The notes beneath the pieces were generated by a model. The model was not told the origin of the DNA. It ran no database searches and was given only the letters and a program-made list of their open reading frames with translations. A stretch of DNA of 64,000 nucleotides from Kushneria konosiri (GTDB lineage: Bacteria > Pseudomonadota > Gammaproteobacteria > Pseudomonadales > Halomonadaceae): positions 2,108,001 to 2,172,000 of the forward strand of contig NZ_CP021323.1 of assembly GCF_002155145.1 (NCBI RefSeq), read 5' to 3'. Below, piece by piece: positions 20,329 to 30,493 of this stretch. Every line of letters starts with the position of its first letter. Position 1 is the stretch's first letter. Position numbers and translations under genes: made by a program.

Positions 20329-23172
20329 CTATAGGGTTTCGATGGTCCGACGCTGCGCCAGTAATGTCTCTCGATTGGCGCGGGCCTCCTCGAGCTTGGC
20401 GCGCTCCTTGTCGACCACGGCCGCCGGGGCCTTGCTCATGAAGCTTTCGTTGCCGAGCTTTTTCTCGACGCCATCCATCAGCTTCTGTTGTTTTTCGATG
20501 TCGCGATCGATTCGCGCCAGTTCGGCATCGCGGTCGATATGGCCGGCCATCGGCACATGCACTTCCATGGTGCCGACACGCTGAACGCTGGAAGCCGGCA
20601 CATCCTTTGGAGTAACGAAGCGCATGCTTTCCAGGCGCGCCAGCCTGGCCAGGAACAGGGCGTTGTCTTCAAGGCGCTGGCGGTCGGCATCTTCACCGTA
20701 GGTCAGCAGCACTTCCAGCGGCTTGCCCGGGGCGATATTGAGTTCGGCGCGGATGTTACGAATGGCGATGATGACCGCCTTGACCCACTCGATATCGGCA
20801 ATGGCGCCCTCATCGATACGGCTTGCATCCGCCTGCGGCCAGGGCTGAACCATGAGGGAGCTGCCCTGCTGCTCGATGTCCACACCGGCCAGCAGCGATA
20901 CCTTCTGCCAGATCTCCTCGGTGATAAACGGCATCATCGGATGGGCCAGCCGCAGAATGGCCTCAAGCACGCGCACCAGCGTGCGGCGCGTGCCGCGGCG
21001 TGCTTCAGGTGTGGCCTCGGCGTCCCACAGTACCGGCTTGGAGAGCTCCAGATACCAGTCGCAGTACTCGTTCCAGACAAAGTCATAAAGCGCCTGGGAG
21101 GCGTGATCGAAGCGGTACTCGTCCAGCGCCTTCGTGACTTGGGTCTCGACCTGCTGAAGGCGCGAGACGATCCAGCGATCCGCCAGTGACAGTGCCACTT
21201 CGCCGTCAGGCCCGCAGTCCTCACCCTCGGTGTTCATCAGCACGTAGCGCGCAGCGTTCCAGAGCTTGTTGCAGAAGTTGCGATAGCCCTCAAGACGCCC
21301 GGCGTCGAACTTGACGTCCCGTCCGGTGCTGGCCAGCGACAAAAAGGTGTAGCGCAGGGCATCGGTGCCGTTGGATTCAATCCCGTCGGGAAATTCCGCG
21401 CGCGTGGCCTTCGCGATCGCCTTCGCCTTTTGCGGCTGCATCATGGCGCCGGTGCGCTTTTCCAGCAGCGTGTCCAGGTCGATGCCGTCGATCAGATCGA
21501 TCGGGTCGAGCACGTTGCCCTTGGACTTGGACATTTTCTGGCCCTGGCTATCGCGCACCAACCCGTGGACATAGACCGTCTTGAACGGAACCTGACCGGT
21601 GAACTTGAGCGTCATCATGATCATCCGGGCGACCCAGAAGAAAATGATGTCAAAACCTGTCACCAGCGTACTGGTCGGGTGGAAGGTTTCGAGTTCCGGG
21701 GTCTTTTCCGGCCAGCCCAGCGTGCCGAAGGTCCAGAGACCGGAGCTGAACCAGGTGTCCAGTACGTCGTCGTCCTGGGTCAGGATGGTTTCTGGAGAGA
21801 GGGCGTATTTTTCGCGCGCCTCTTCCTCGCTGCGCGCGACATAGAACTTCCCGGTCTCGTCATACCAGGCCGGAATGCGATGTCCCCACCAGAGCTGACG
21901 CGAAATGCACCAGTCCTGCAGGTCGCGCATCCACGAGAAGTACATGTTCTCGTAGCTTTTGGGGACGAAGCGGATATCGCCGTTTTCCACCGCCTCGATG
22001 GCCGGTTTCGCCAGCGTTTCGACGGCCACGAACCACTGGTCGGTCAGAAGCGGCTCGATGACATCGCCGGAGCGGTCGCCGTAGGGCAGGGTGTTGGTGA
22101 TGGTCTCGACCTTCTCCAGAAGCCCCAGCGCGTCCATGTCCGCCACAATCCTTTCGCGCGCCTCAAAGCGCGGCAGGCCCTGATAGGCCTCGGGCAGAGT
22201 GGTATCGATGTCGTCGCGCGGGCTGCCGTCCATGTTGAAGACTTCAGCCGCTTCGCGAATAAAGGCCTGCTGGGTGAAGACGTTGATCAGCGCGCTGTCA
22301 TGACGACGGCCCACGCCGTAGTCATTGAAGTCGTGCGCCGGGGTGATCTTCACACAGCCCGAGCCCTTTTCCATGTCAGCATGCTCGTCGGCAATCACCG
22401 GAATACGACGACCCACCAGCGGCAGGGTCACGTATTTGCCGATCAGGGAGGCGTAGCGTTCATCATTCGGGTTGACCGCCACGCAGGTGTCACCCAGAAG
22501 CGTTTCCGGGCGGGTGGTGGCGACCACCAGATGATTCAGGCCGGCTTCGGTCGTCACACCATCGGCCAGCGGATAGCGGAAATGCCAGAACTGGCCCTGC
22601 TGGTCGCGATTTTCCACTTCCAGGTCCGAGATCGCCGTGCCCAGCGTCGGGTCCCAGTTGACCAGTCGCTTGCCGCGATAGATCAGGCCCTCATCGTGCA
22701 GGCGCACGAAGGCTTCGCGCACCGCGTTGGAAAAGCCCTCATCCATGGTGAAGCGCTCACGACTCCAGTCGACACTGGTGCCCATGCGCCGCAGCTGGCG
22801 GGTGATGTGGCCACCGGATTCGTTTTTCCACTCCCACACCTTGTCGATGAACGCCTCGCGACCGAGGTCGTGGCGCGACTGGCCGGTCTCGTGCTGCAGC
22901 TTGCGTTCAACCAGCATCTGGGTCGCGATGCCGGCATGGTCGGTGCCGATCTGCCACAGGGTGTTATGGCCCTTCATGCGCTGATAGCGAATCAGGGTAT
23001 CCATCAGCGTGTCCTGGAAGGCATGCCCCATGTGCAGACTGCCGGTCACATTGGGCGGCGGAATCATGATGGTGTAGGGCGAACCCTGCCCTGTGGGGGC
23101 AAAATAGCCTCTGGATTCCCAGTGCTGATACCAGGCGCGTTCGATCGATTCAGGCTGATAGGTTTTTTCCAT
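20329..23172 (-). CDS. valS: valyl-tRNA synthetase
   Basis: Charges tRNA-Val; class I aminoacyl-tRNA synthetase with editing domain. 947 residues from ATG 23172 ([15 protein letters not shown]), the usual start for the family. The HIGH box is in [11 protein letters not shown] near residue 48, the KMSKS loop in [10 protein letters not shown] near 555, and a C-terminal coiled coil ([19 protein letters not shown]) is present. In E. coli it follows pepA-holC; here a chemoreceptor gene on the other strand lies between holC and valS. Confidence 0.97.
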   Translation of the reverse strand: MEKTYQPESIERAWYQHWESRGYFAPTGQGSPYTIMIPPPNVTGSLHMGHAFQDTLMDTLIRYQRMKGHNTLWQIGTDHAGIATQMLVERKLQHETGQSRHDLGREAFIDKVWEWKNESGGHITRQLRRMGTSVDWSRERFTMDEGFSNAVREAFVRLHDEGLIYRGKRLVNWDPTLGTAISDLEVENRDQQGQFWHFRYPLADGVTTEAGLNHLVVATTRPETLLGDTCVAVNPNDERYASLIGKYVTLPLVGRRIPVIADEHADMEKGSGCVKITPAHDFNDYGVGRRHDSALINVFTQQAFIREAAEVFNMDGSPRDDIDTTLPEAYQGLPRFEARERIVADMDALGLLEKVETITNTLPYGDRSGDVIEPLLTDQWFVAVETLAKPAIEAVENGDIRFVPKSYENMYFSWMRDLQDWCISRQLWWGHRIPAWYDETGKFYVARSEEEAREKYALSPETILTQDDDVLDTWFSSGLWTFGTLGWPEKTPELETFHPTSTLVTGFDIIFFWVARMIMMTLKFTGQVPFKTVYVHGLVRDSQGQKMSKSKGNVLDPIDLIDGIDLDTLLEKRTGAMMQPQKAKAIAKATRAEFPDGIESNGTDALRYTFLSLASTGRDVKFDAGRLEGYRNFCNKLWNAARYVLMNTEGEDCGPDGEVALSLADRWIVSRLQQVETQVTKALDEYRFDHASQALYDFVWNEYCDWYLELSKPVLWDAEATPEARRGTRRTLVRVLEAILRLAHPMMPFITEEIWQKVSLLAGVDIEQQGSSLMVQPWPQADASRIDEGAIADIEWVKAVIIAIRNIRAELNIAPGKPLEVLLTYGEDADRQRLEDNALFLARLARLESMRFVTPKDVPASSVQRVGTMEVHVPMAGHIDRDAELARIDRDIEKQQKLMDGVEKKLGNESFMSKAPAAVVDKERAKLEEARANRETLLAQRRTIETL

Positions 23173-23247
23173 GGACCGGCTCGGTTTGAAGCTGTGAAGT
23201 ACTCGCAAAACGCCTGAGCGTGCTCGAGTCTGCGAAAAATGGCGCCA

Positions 23248-23277
23248 ATTATAGCGCTGCCAGGGGGCGCACGTCAT
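23248..23277 (-). promoter_or_regulatory. candidate valS promoter
   Basis: On the minus strand TATAAT (23253 to 23248) is preceded by ATGACG (23277 to 23272) with an 18-bp spacer and followed by a GC-rich discriminator (tggcgcc). It is about 75 bp before the valS start. Confidence 0.5.
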
Positions 23278-23290
23278 GGCATGGCGCGGT

Positions 23291-23317
23291 TAAAGAATTG
23301 TTGAACAATGCCGATAG
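23291..23317 (+). promoter_or_regulatory. sigma-28 (FliA) promoter of the chemoreceptor gene
   Basis: TAAAGAAT, 11 bp, GCCGATAG: this matches the enterobacterial sigma-28 consensus TAAAGTTT-N11-GCCGATAA at 13 of 16 positions, with exact spacing. It lies about 100 bp before the methyl-accepting protein gene and in its orientation. Confidence 0.85.
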
Positions 23318-23420
23318 AACGCCGCCGGTTAATACTAAAGTCTAAAAAAGCGACAGCATAATGTTGATACCCGGCTGGACGACCCCTCTTTTTGGCAGGC
23401 ATTCAAACGAGTAAGCGGAT

Positions 23421-25079
23421 ATGCAGGTAACAGGGACATCACGATCAGACCTTCTGACGGCGCCTTTACAGCACGCAGAGGCATCACATGACACTCACGG
23501 CCTCGGTACTCAGGCGTCCGGCCGCCGGGGCATGACCCTTCGGCGTCAGATGATGGCGGGGATCGCCATCATGTGGCTGATCCTGATAGGCATGCTCATG
23601 ATCAACGCCTGGCAAAGTCGCGATGTCATGTATGCCGAACGCGAGGCGCGACTGACCAGTGCTGTCAACATGGCGAAGAGTCTGGTGGAGCATTATCAGT
23701 CCCTGGTCGAACGCGGTGAGCTGACCGAAAGTGCCGCTCGCCAGAAGGCCTTCGATGAAATTCGTGATCTGCGCTTTGATGGGGGAGACAACTACGTCTA
23801 CATCGTGAATGGCCAGCTGCAGATCATGGCACACCCCAAAAGACCCTACGGTCAGGACGTTTCCAGGGTGACTGACCCGAGCGGGCGGTTGCTGTTTCAA
23901 AATCTGGTCGACGAAGGCCGAATGCACGGTCAGGGCTTTACCGAGTACCGCTCCAACTTTGCCCGTGGTTCGGAAGCCCAGCCCCGGGTCAAGGCCTTTG
24001 TCTCGCGGTATGAGCCCTGGGATATCTATCTGGCCAGCGGCGTTTTCATGGGGGATGTCAATGCCACCGTGCTCGACAATCTGGTGCAGTCCGGACTGGT
24101 GGTTTTACTGGCCGGTGCTCTGCTGACGGCCATGTTCTGGTGGGGGATGCAGCGTGTCCTGCGCAGGCTTGGTGGAGAGCCTGACTACGCCACCGAGGTA
24201 GTCAGACAAATTGCCGAAGGCGATCTGACCGTGGCCGTCACGCTACGCGCGCGTGACCGGAACAGTCTGCTGGCGAACATCAGCAGCATGCGCGACTCGC
24301 TGGCAGAGTCGGTTCGGGTTATCCAGGCCACCAGCCAGTCGGTCGATCAGGGCGCTGGTGAAATCGCCTCGGGCAATCAGGAGCTCTCGTCACGAACCGA
24401 GCAGCAGGCTGCGGCACTTGAAGAAACCTCTTCCAGCATGGAGCAGATGACGGCCAGCGTGCGTCAGAGTGCCGACAGCACCGACCAGGCGCAGCAGCTG
24501 GCGCAGCAGGCGCGTGATACTTCCCGGGAAGGTCAGCAGGCCATCGATGAGGCCGTTCGCTCAATGGAAGCCATTACGGAAGGCTCGACAAGAATTGCCG
24601 ATATCGTCTCGCTGATCGACAGTATCGCCTTTCAGACCAATCTGCTGGCGCTTAATGCCTCCGTGGAAGCCGCCCGTGCCGGAGAAGAGGGTCGGGGATT
24701 TGCCGTAGTGGCCGGTGAAGTGCGTCAACTGGCCAATCGCTCGGCCACGGCGGCGCATGATATCAAGACACTGATCGATATTTCCGGACAGCAGGTAGGT
24801 GAAGGGGCCCAGCGTGTGCAGACGGCCAGCGAACGCATGAACGACGTGGACAGGCGCATTCAGCGCATGAACGATCTGCTCGGTGAAATCGCGGCGGGTG
24901 CCCGTGAACAGAGCAGCGGTATCGAACAGATCAATCAGGCGGTCAGCCAGATGGATCAATCCACTCAGCATAACGCGGCTCTGGTAGAGCAGACCGCTGC
25001 AGCGGCCGGTGAGCTTGAAGGCCGCGCCCAAGCGCTTCGTGAAGTGACGCGCCGTTTCAGGGTAGAGCACCAGCACTGA
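23421..25079 (+). CDS. methyl-accepting chemotaxis protein, Cache sensor
   Basis: Transmembrane chemoreceptor of 552 residues. TM1 about 45-63, a periplasmic Cache_2-type sensor about 65-215 (GGDNYVYIVN, AHPKRPYGQDV), TM2 about 220-243, a HAMP region to about 300, then a coiled-coil signalling domain with the conserved hairpin tip (SIAFQTNLLALNASVEAARA, EEGRGFAVVAGEVR). It lacks the C-terminal NWETF-type pentapeptide that tethers CheR. The N-terminus is uncertain: ATG 23421 gives a 40-residue hydrophilic leader, ATG 23532 (MTLRRQMM) would start just before TM1. Alone on its strand between holC and valS, with its own flagellar-type promoter. Ligand unknown; small organic acids are common for this fold. 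Confidence 0.92.
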   Translation: MQVTGTSRSDLLTAPLQHAEASHDTHGLGTQASGRRGMTLRRQMMAGIAIMWLILIGMLMINAWQSRDVMYAEREARLTSAVNMAKSLVEHYQSLVERGELTESAARQKAFDEIRDLRFDGGDNYVYIVNGQLQIMAHPKRPYGQDVSRVTDPSGRLLFQNLVDEGRMHGQGFTEYRSNFARGSEAQPRVKAFVSRYEPWDIYLASGVFMGDVNATVLDNLVQSGLVVLLAGALLTAMFWWGMQRVLRRLGGEPDYATEVVRQIAEGDLTVAVTLRARDRNSLLANISSMRDSLAESVRVIQATSQSVDQGAGEIASGNQELSSRTEQQAAALEETSSSMEQMTASVRQSADSTDQAQQLAQQARDTSREGQQAIDEAVRSMEAITEGSTRIADIVSLIDSIAFQTNLLALNASVEAARAGEEGRGFAVVAGEVRQLANRSATAAHDIKTLIDISGQQVGEGAQRVQTASERMNDVDRRIQRMNDLLGEIAAGAREQSSGIEQINQAVSQMDQSTQHNAALVEQTAAAAGELEGRAQALREVTRRFRVEHQH

Positions 25080-25103
25080 GGGAGATAACGAAGCAGATCT
25101 CCC

Positions 25104-25133
25104 AAAGGGGGCGGCTATTGCCGGCCCCTTTTT
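25104..25133 (+). terminator. chemoreceptor gene terminator
   Basis: aaagggg-g-cggc tatt gccg-g-cccctttttt: an 11-bp stem with one mismatch and a T-run, 24 nt after the stop at 25079. It may also serve holC on the other strand. Confidence 0.8.
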
Positions 25134-25157
25134 GATTCAGCGATGGTCCTTTCAGGT

Positions 25158-25589
25158 TCAGCTGTTGATGTGGTGCGCCTTGACCTCATAGCCACGGCTT
25201 TTATAGGTCTGCCAACATTCTCGCTTGGCGCTGAGTACTTCCTGATGCTGGTTGATGATCTCGGCGACGCGCTCAAAGCGGGAAAACCACGACGGAATCG
25301 CCGCATTGAGATTCAGGAGCGCCTCGATGCCCGGCTCCGGTGGCGCTTCCCAGCCCAGTGTCACCGGCGCCGGCGGCAGGCTCTGTTCACCGATGAGCAC
25401 ATGGGGCACGAAAGCCTCCTGACGAAAGGTCCACAGCCTGTCATCAAACGCGCGGGCCATGGCCTCGTCTTCCAGATGGACGTGCAGGCGATAACCCTTT
25501 CGATAAATGGTCTCGGCCAGCCGGCAGGCAAAGTCGAATCGAGCCTCGAGCGTGGTGGCCGTGAGCACGTAAAAATCGATGCGGGTCAT
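25158..25589 (-). CDS. holC: DNA polymerase III chi subunit
   Basis: Links the clamp loader (through psi) to SSB in the replisome. 143 residues beginning MTRIDFYVLTATTLEARFDF, with the chi-family features ACRLAETIYRKG (residues 21-32), LWTFRQEAFVPH and a conserved PxP-containing loop. It starts 2 nt after the upstream SDR gene, so it is probably cotranscribed with it. In E. coli holC lies between pepA and valS; the same neighbourhood is visible here with additions. Confidence 0.9.
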   Translation of the reverse strand: MTRIDFYVLTATTLEARFDFACRLAETIYRKGYRLHVHLEDEAMARAFDDRLWTFRQEAFVPHVLIGEQSLPPAPVTLGWEAPPEPGIEALLNLNAAIPSWFSRFERVAEIINQHQEVLSAKRECWQTYKSRGYEVKAHHINS

Positions 25590-25591
25590 GC

Positions 25592-26338
25592 TCAGACGCC
25601 GCCGTCGATGTCCAGACGTGCGCCAGTAGTAAAGGAAGCCTCGTCGCTGGCCAGCCAGAGGATGCCGCCGGCGATCTCGTCGGCATTGCCGGCGCGACCC
25701 ATGGGGATGCTCTTGCTTGACTGTTCCGGCTTGTCGGGTCGGCCGCCACTGGCATGAATCTCGGTGTTGATCACGCCCGGGCGTACGGCGTTGACCCGAA
25801 TGCCTTCCCCGGCCAGTTCCTTGGCAAGGCCTTCGGTGAAGGTATCGATGGCGCCCTTGGAGGCGGCATAGTCGACATATTCACTTGAGCCACCACGATG
25901 GGCCGCGGCCGAGGAGATATTGACGATGGCGCCGCCCTTGCCGCCATGGCGGGTCGACATGCGCTTGATGGCCTCGCGTGCGCACATGAACGGCCCGGTC
26001 ACGTTGACCCGCATCATGCGATCCACGCGTTCAAAGCTCATCTCATCGACGCGCGAGACCTGATCCACGATGCCGGCATTGTTGACCAGCACATCGACCG
26101 GCCCCAGCTCGCGATCCACCGTCTCGAAAAGGGCCACGATATCGGCTTCCACGGCCATGTCGGCCTGAACCGCCAGAGCCCGACCGCCAGCGGCGGTAAT
26201 CTCGTTGACGACCTGATCGGCTGCCTCACGATTGCTGACATAGTTGACAGCCACCTGATAGCCGCGGGCAGCGGCCAGGCGTGCCGTGGCAGCGCCAATA
26301 CCGCGGCTGCCGCCGGTCACGATCATGACTTTGCTCAT
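25592..26338 (-). CDS. short-chain dehydrogenase/reductase
   Basis: 248-residue classical SDR, NAD(P)-dependent. Cofactor motif TGGSRGIG at residues 8-15, NNAG near 88, catalytic Ser in NISSAA near 143 and YAASK near 158. It resembles glucose 1-dehydrogenase-like and 3-oxoacyl-ACP reductase-like proteins; the substrate cannot be told. Arg-Asn-type residues after beta2 (VSNR) may favour NADPH. Between ilvE and holC in one direction, with holC starting 2 nt downstream. Confidence 0.9.
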   Translation of the reverse strand: MSKVMIVTGGSRGIGAATARLAAARGYQVAVNYVSNREAADQVVNEITAAGGRALAVQADMAVEADIVALFETVDRELGPVDVLVNNAGIVDQVSRVDEMSFERVDRMMRVNVTGPFMCAREAIKRMSTRHGGKGGAIVNISSAAAHRGGSSEYVDYAASKGAIDTFTEGLAKELAGEGIRVNAVRPGVINTEIHASGGRPDKPEQSSKSIPMGRAGNADEIAGGILWLASDEASFTTGARLDIDGGV

Positions 26339-26408
26339 TGAATCTCTCCTGTAGACGTAGGGCGGGCGTTAGTATGGCAACGCCGCCCGAAGGCGGCGTT
26401 CAGAGGGC

Positions 26409-27509
26409 TCAGGCCAAGCGTGTCAGCCAGCCGTGACGGTCCTCGCTGCGACCGTACTGGATATCCAGCAGCTGTTTGCGAATCGACTTGCCGACCTCGC
26501 CGCCGCTGCCGTCACTGCAGCTCAGGCGGTCACTTTCGCTGACCAGCTCACCGATCGGCGTGATGACCGCGGCGGTACCACAGGCGAAGACTTCGGTAAT
26601 CTCACCGGAGCGCACACCGTCGCGCCATTCCTCGATGCTGATAGCGCGCTCTTCGGGCTTGAGACCGGCATCGGCGGCCAGTTGCAGTACCGAGTCACGG
26701 GTGACGCCTTCAAGAATCGTGCCGGTCAGGGCCGGTGTGACGATGCGGCCGTCCTTGAACACGAAAAACAGATTCATGCCGCCCAGCTCTTCGACCCACT
26801 TGCCTTCGACGGCGTCCAGAAAGACCACCTGGTCACAGCCCTGCGCTTCGGCTTCCTTCTGCGCCGCCAGCGAGGCAGCGTAGTTGCCACCGCACTTGGC
26901 AAAGCCGGTACCGCCGGGGGCAGCGCGATTGTAGTTCGACGACAGCCAGATCGAGACCGGCTTGACGCCCCCCTTGAAGTAGGCCGCCGCCGGTGAGGCG
27001 ATGACGTAGTAATCGACCTCCCTGGAGGGACGTACGCCGAGGAACTTTTCGCTGGCGATCATGAACGGGCGCAGATAGAGGCTGGATTCTTCGGTCTCGC
27101 TGGCAGGTGTGGGTACCCAGTCAACGTCCTGGCTGACCAGCGCCTTCAGAGAATCGATGAAGGTATCAGCGTCCAGCTCGGGCAGGGCGAGACGGCGTGC
27201 CGAGGCCTGGAAGCGGGCCGCGTTATTCTCGGGGCGGAAGGTCCAGACGGAACCATCGGCGTGGCGGTAGGCCTTGACCCCTTCAAAGATCTCCTGGGCG
27301 TAATGCAGTACCGAGGCGGCGGGGTCCAGCGACAGCGGGCCGTAGGGGCGCACTTCACCGCTGCTCCAGCCGTCGGCGTGGGTCCAGCGCACATGCGCCA
27401 TGTGATCGGTGAAGTAGCGGCCAAAGCCCGGGTTTTTGAGGATCTCGTCACGCTGACCGGCATCGGTGGGCGTAGTAGTAGGGCGAAGCTCAAAGCCTTG
27501 AGAAGACAC
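26409..27509 (-). CDS. ilvE: branched-chain amino acid aminotransferase
   Basis: PLP enzyme for the last step of valine, leucine and isoleucine synthesis. 366 residues from a GTG at 27509 (ggag 10 nt upstream); the roughly 60 upstream in-frame codons have no family resemblance. It belongs to the longer eukaryote-like type (about 360 residues), with PGFGRYFTDHM near the N-terminus, YLRPFMIASE, and the PLP Lys in GFAKCGGNYAASL. EELGGMNLFFVF is the substrate-binding stretch. It is unusual as part of the pepA-holC-valS neighbourhood. No T-box or peptide attenuator was seen in the 200 bp upstream. Confidence 0.93.
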   Translation of the reverse strand: MSSQGFELRPTTTPTDAGQRDEILKNPGFGRYFTDHMAHVRWTHADGWSSGEVRPYGPLSLDPAASVLHYAQEIFEGVKAYRHADGSVWTFRPENNAARFQASARRLALPELDADTFIDSLKALVSQDVDWVPTPASETEESSLYLRPFMIASEKFLGVRPSREVDYYVIASPAAAYFKGGVKPVSIWLSSNYNRAAPGGTGFAKCGGNYAASLAAQKEAEAQGCDQVVFLDAVEGKWVEELGGMNLFFVFKDGRIVTPALTGTILEGVTRDSVLQLAADAGLKPEERAISIEEWRDGVRSGEITEVFACGTAAVITPIGELVSESDRLSCSDGSGGEVGKSIRKQLLDIQYGRSEDRHGWLTRLA

Positions 27510-27707
27510 GATTCGGATTCTCCGTTCGTACGGTGGCCAGGCGAGAAGTACACATCGCTGTCGATCATCGGCAACGGCGTATCCGATAACGCTGGTCCGA
27601 CAGATGATTAAGGGATGCGTCAGAAACACCCTGTCAAGAATGACACAGGCGCCCTGTGCCAATAAAGCCCGCCGCACGGCGACGGGCACAGAGCACCGTG
27701 ACCACGA

Positions 27708-29192
27708 TCAGCGCGGCGCGCGGGACAGCAGATATTCGCTCAAAAGCCCGACCGGTCGACCGGTGCCCCCCTTTTTGCCATCCCAGGCCGTACCGGCCAC
27801 ATCCAGATGCGCCCAGGGGTAGCTTTTGGCAAAGCGTGACAAAAAGCAGGCCGCCGTGATGGTGCCGGCCGGTCGACCGCCGATGTTGGCCATGTCGGCG
27901 TACTCGGAGTCGAGCTGACTCTGATAGTCCTCCCACAGTGGCAGCTGCCAGGCACGATCCCAGGCAACGTTGCCCGCATTGAGCAACTGCTGTGCCAGAG
28001 CGTCATCGTTGGCCAGAAGCGCCGAGGTCTGATGGCCCAGTGCGACGATGCAGGCCCCGGTCAGCGTGGCGATATCGACGACCGAGGCGGGCTGATAGCG
28101 CTCGGCATAGGTCAGGGCATCGCACAATACCAGGCGGCCTTCGGCGTCGGTATTGAGCACCTCGACGGTCAGCCCCTTGAGCGTGGTGATGATGTCACCG
28201 GGTTTCAGGGCACTGGCATCCGGCATGTTCTCGGCGGAGGCGATGATGGCGACCACGTTGATCTTCGGCTTCAGGGCGGTGATGGCCTTCATGGTGCCCA
28301 TGACGCTGGCGGCGCCGCCCATGTCGAATTTCATCTCGTCCATGTTGGCCCCGCCCTTGAGCGAGATGCCGCCGCTGTCAAAGGTGATGCCCTTGCCCAC
28401 CAGCACGTGGGGCGCTTCTTCGGGGTCTTCGGCGCCCTTGTATTCCATGACGATCAGGCGAGAGGGTTCGGTGCTGCCCTGGCCCACCGCGAGAATGGCG
28501 CCGGCGCCCATGGCTTCCAGTGCCTTCTCGTCGTGGATGGTGACCTTGAGATCATTTTCGGCACCCAGCCGTTCGGCCTCGTCGGCCAGATAGCGCGGGG
28601 TGCAGACGTTGCCCGGCAGATCGCCCAGCTCCCGGGCCAGATTGATTCCGGCGCCGATCCCGGCCCCGATACGCGCCCCTGTCTCGGCCCCGGAGGCCTC
28701 GTTGGCGTCGCTGATGATCAGTGACAGTCGTGTCAGCGTGATCGGCGGGCGCTTTTTCGATTTGAAGCGGTCAAAGCGATAGGTGGCGCGCAGGGCCGAC
28801 TCGGCGATCATGCGTGCTTTCCAGATCACGTCCAGCGGTCCGTTTTCACGATCCAGCATGGCGATGGCGGCATTTTCGACCGGCAGGGACAGCAGCACGC
28901 CAAAGGCGGCATCGAGTACCTTTCGAAAGGCGCCCTCGTTGAAGTCACCGCTTTCCCCGCAGCCGACCAGCAACAGGCGAGCAGTGTTCAGGCCGGGGGC
29001 AAAGGGGACCAGCTGGGTGCTGGCGGTCACCGGGTCAAAGTCGCCCCGTTCCATCAGCTGGGTGATCAGGCGCTCGCTGGCGTCATCCAGACGCTCGCTG
29101 GCCGGGGGTAAATCACCGTCCTTGAACACCGGCACAATAATGCAGTCGGTTTCACAGCGGGCCGGGTTGGCGGTGAGCACGGGAAATTCCAT
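27708..29192 (-). CDS. pepA: leucyl aminopeptidase (PepA)
   Basis: Cytosolic hexameric two-zinc aminopeptidase of family M17; in E. coli it also acts as a DNA-binding architectural protein at cer and carAB. 494 residues from ATG 29192, directly preceded by ggggagacacc. The signature NTDAEGRL and the metal-binding block GKGITFDSGGISLKGG, with FDMGGAASV, are intact. Divergent from lptF with a 221-bp shared upstream region, as in E. coli. Confidence 0.96.
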   Translation of the reverse strand: MEFPVLTANPARCETDCIIVPVFKDGDLPPASERLDDASERLITQLMERGDFDPVTASTQLVPFAPGLNTARLLLVGCGESGDFNEGAFRKVLDAAFGVLLSLPVENAAIAMLDRENGPLDVIWKARMIAESALRATYRFDRFKSKKRPPITLTRLSLIISDANEASGAETGARIGAGIGAGINLARELGDLPGNVCTPRYLADEAERLGAENDLKVTIHDEKALEAMGAGAILAVGQGSTEPSRLIVMEYKGAEDPEEAPHVLVGKGITFDSGGISLKGGANMDEMKFDMGGAASVMGTMKAITALKPKINVVAIIASAENMPDASALKPGDIITTLKGLTVEVLNTDAEGRLVLCDALTYAERYQPASVVDIATLTGACIVALGHQTSALLANDDALAQQLLNAGNVAWDRAWQLPLWEDYQSQLDSEYADMANIGGRPAGTITAACFLSRFAKSYPWAHLDVAGTAWDGKKGGTGRPVGLLSEYLLSRAPR

Positions 29193-29413
29193 GGTGTCTC
29201 CCCAAGACAATGCGGTGGGTATTGGTGATAATGACTGTTTTGAACAGACACGTGGTCGAGTACGGTAAAGCTGGAATCGACGCGTTGAACAGGTGGGTCC
29301 GAACAGGCCTTCAGTGTACGCAAACGCCTGCGCCATTGCATGGTCAGGAGTGGTATTGCGATAGATGCATCGGAAACGGTCGCTCGATATTGATGGTATG
29401 AGGGAGTCTGCGC

Positions 29414-30493
29414 TTGATCGTTTTTCGCTACTTGATTCGTGAAATATTGACCACCATGAGTGCCGTGACCGGCATCCTGCTGCTGGTCATCATGGGCAAT
29501 CGTTTTATCCGCTACTTCAGTGACGTGGCAGAAGGTGATTTCCCCGCCAGCCTGCTGGGCAGCCTGATGCTGTTTCATCTGCCAAGCTTCCTTCAGCTGA
29601 TTCTGCCACTGGCCTTTTTTCTGGGCATCCTGCTGGCCTACGGGCAGCTTTACCTCAACAGCGAGATGACCGTGCTGGCGGCCTGCGGGGTCAGTCCTGC
29701 CCGGATTCTTGGGGCGTCCTGCTGGCCGGCGCTGTTGATGGCCTGCGTGGTGGGGGCCTGCAGTCTATGGCTTACCCCGGCCGGACTGACACAGAATGAA
29801 AAAAGGCTGACCGAGCAGCAGGAGAAGGCTGACTTCAGTGCGCTGACGCCGGGACGCTTTCAAAAGCTGGGAGAGCGCACCATCTATGCCGAAAGCGTCG
29901 AGCAGGGCAGCAGCCGGATGAAAAATGTCTTTATCGCCGAGCAGGATCGCAACGAGCAGGGGCAGCGCGTTGACGTGCTGATCCGGGGAAAGGAAGGGTA
30001 TCAGACCAGCGACCCGGAAAGTGACAGCCGCTTTCTGGTGCTCTCCAATGGCACCCGGGAGAGCGTCAGGCCAGGGAGTCGGGTTGCCGAGCGGCTTGTC
30101 TTTGATACCTATGCCGCCCGGCTTGAAAATGGTACGGCCCAGATGGACGTCGACGATGTCGAGCTTCAGCCCACCTGGCATTTGATCGGTGAGGACAGTG
30201 ACAAGGCGCGTGCTGCGCTTCAATGGCGAATCTCGCTGGCTCTGATGGTGCCGATTCTGACCATGATTGCCCTGCCGCTGTCGCGTGCCAACCCGCGCCA
30301 GGGCCGCTTTGCCAAGATGATGCCGGCCATCATCCTGTATGTGGCCTATATGAGTCTGTTGCTGGCGGCACAGGACGCCGTGGGCAGCGGCAGCCTGCCG
30401 GCCGGTATCGGGCTTTGGCCCATCCATGCCGTGTTTGCTCTGGTCGGTGGGTGGCTTCTTTATCGAAGCAGCCGCCATGGAGGGGCAAGCTGA
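29414..30493 (+). CDS. lptF: LPS export permease LptF
   Basis: One of two permeases of the LptB2FGC complex that extracts lipopolysaccharide from the inner membrane. 359 residues. Three N-terminal TM helices, a periplasmic beta-jellyroll domain (about 110-260), three C-terminal helices. Matches to E. coli LptF include IRYxxRE at the start, QLILPLAFFLGILLAYGQLY and NPRQGRFAKMMPA. The TTG at 29414 has ggga(g) 7 nt upstream; no ATG is available before TM1. Its stop overlaps the lptG start by one base. Confidence 0.94.
   Translation: MIVFRYLIREILTTMSAVTGILLLVIMGNRFIRYFSDVAEGDFPASLLGSLMLFHLPSFLQLILPLAFFLGILLAYGQLYLNSEMTVLAACGVSPARILGASCWPALLMACVVGACSLWLTPAGLTQNEKRLTEQQEKADFSALTPGRFQKLGERTIYAESVEQGSSRMKNVFIAEQDRNEQGQRVDVLIRGKEGYQTSDPESDSRFLVLSNGTRESVRPGSRVAERLVFDTYAARLENGTAQMDVDDVELQPTWHLIGEDSDKARAALQWRISLALMVPILTMIALPLSRANPRQGRFAKMMPAIILYVAYMSLLLAAQDAVGSGSLPAGIGLWPIHAVFALVGGWLLYRSSRHGGAS

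Noticed and set aside
21430-23217. 595-codon open frame opposite valS
   Set aside because: Antisense shadow of valS, which has all synthetase motifs on the other strand.
27510-27707. Leader attenuator or T-box before ilvE
   Set aside because: No branched-chain codon run, no alternative stem set and no T-box-like text found in the 200 bp.
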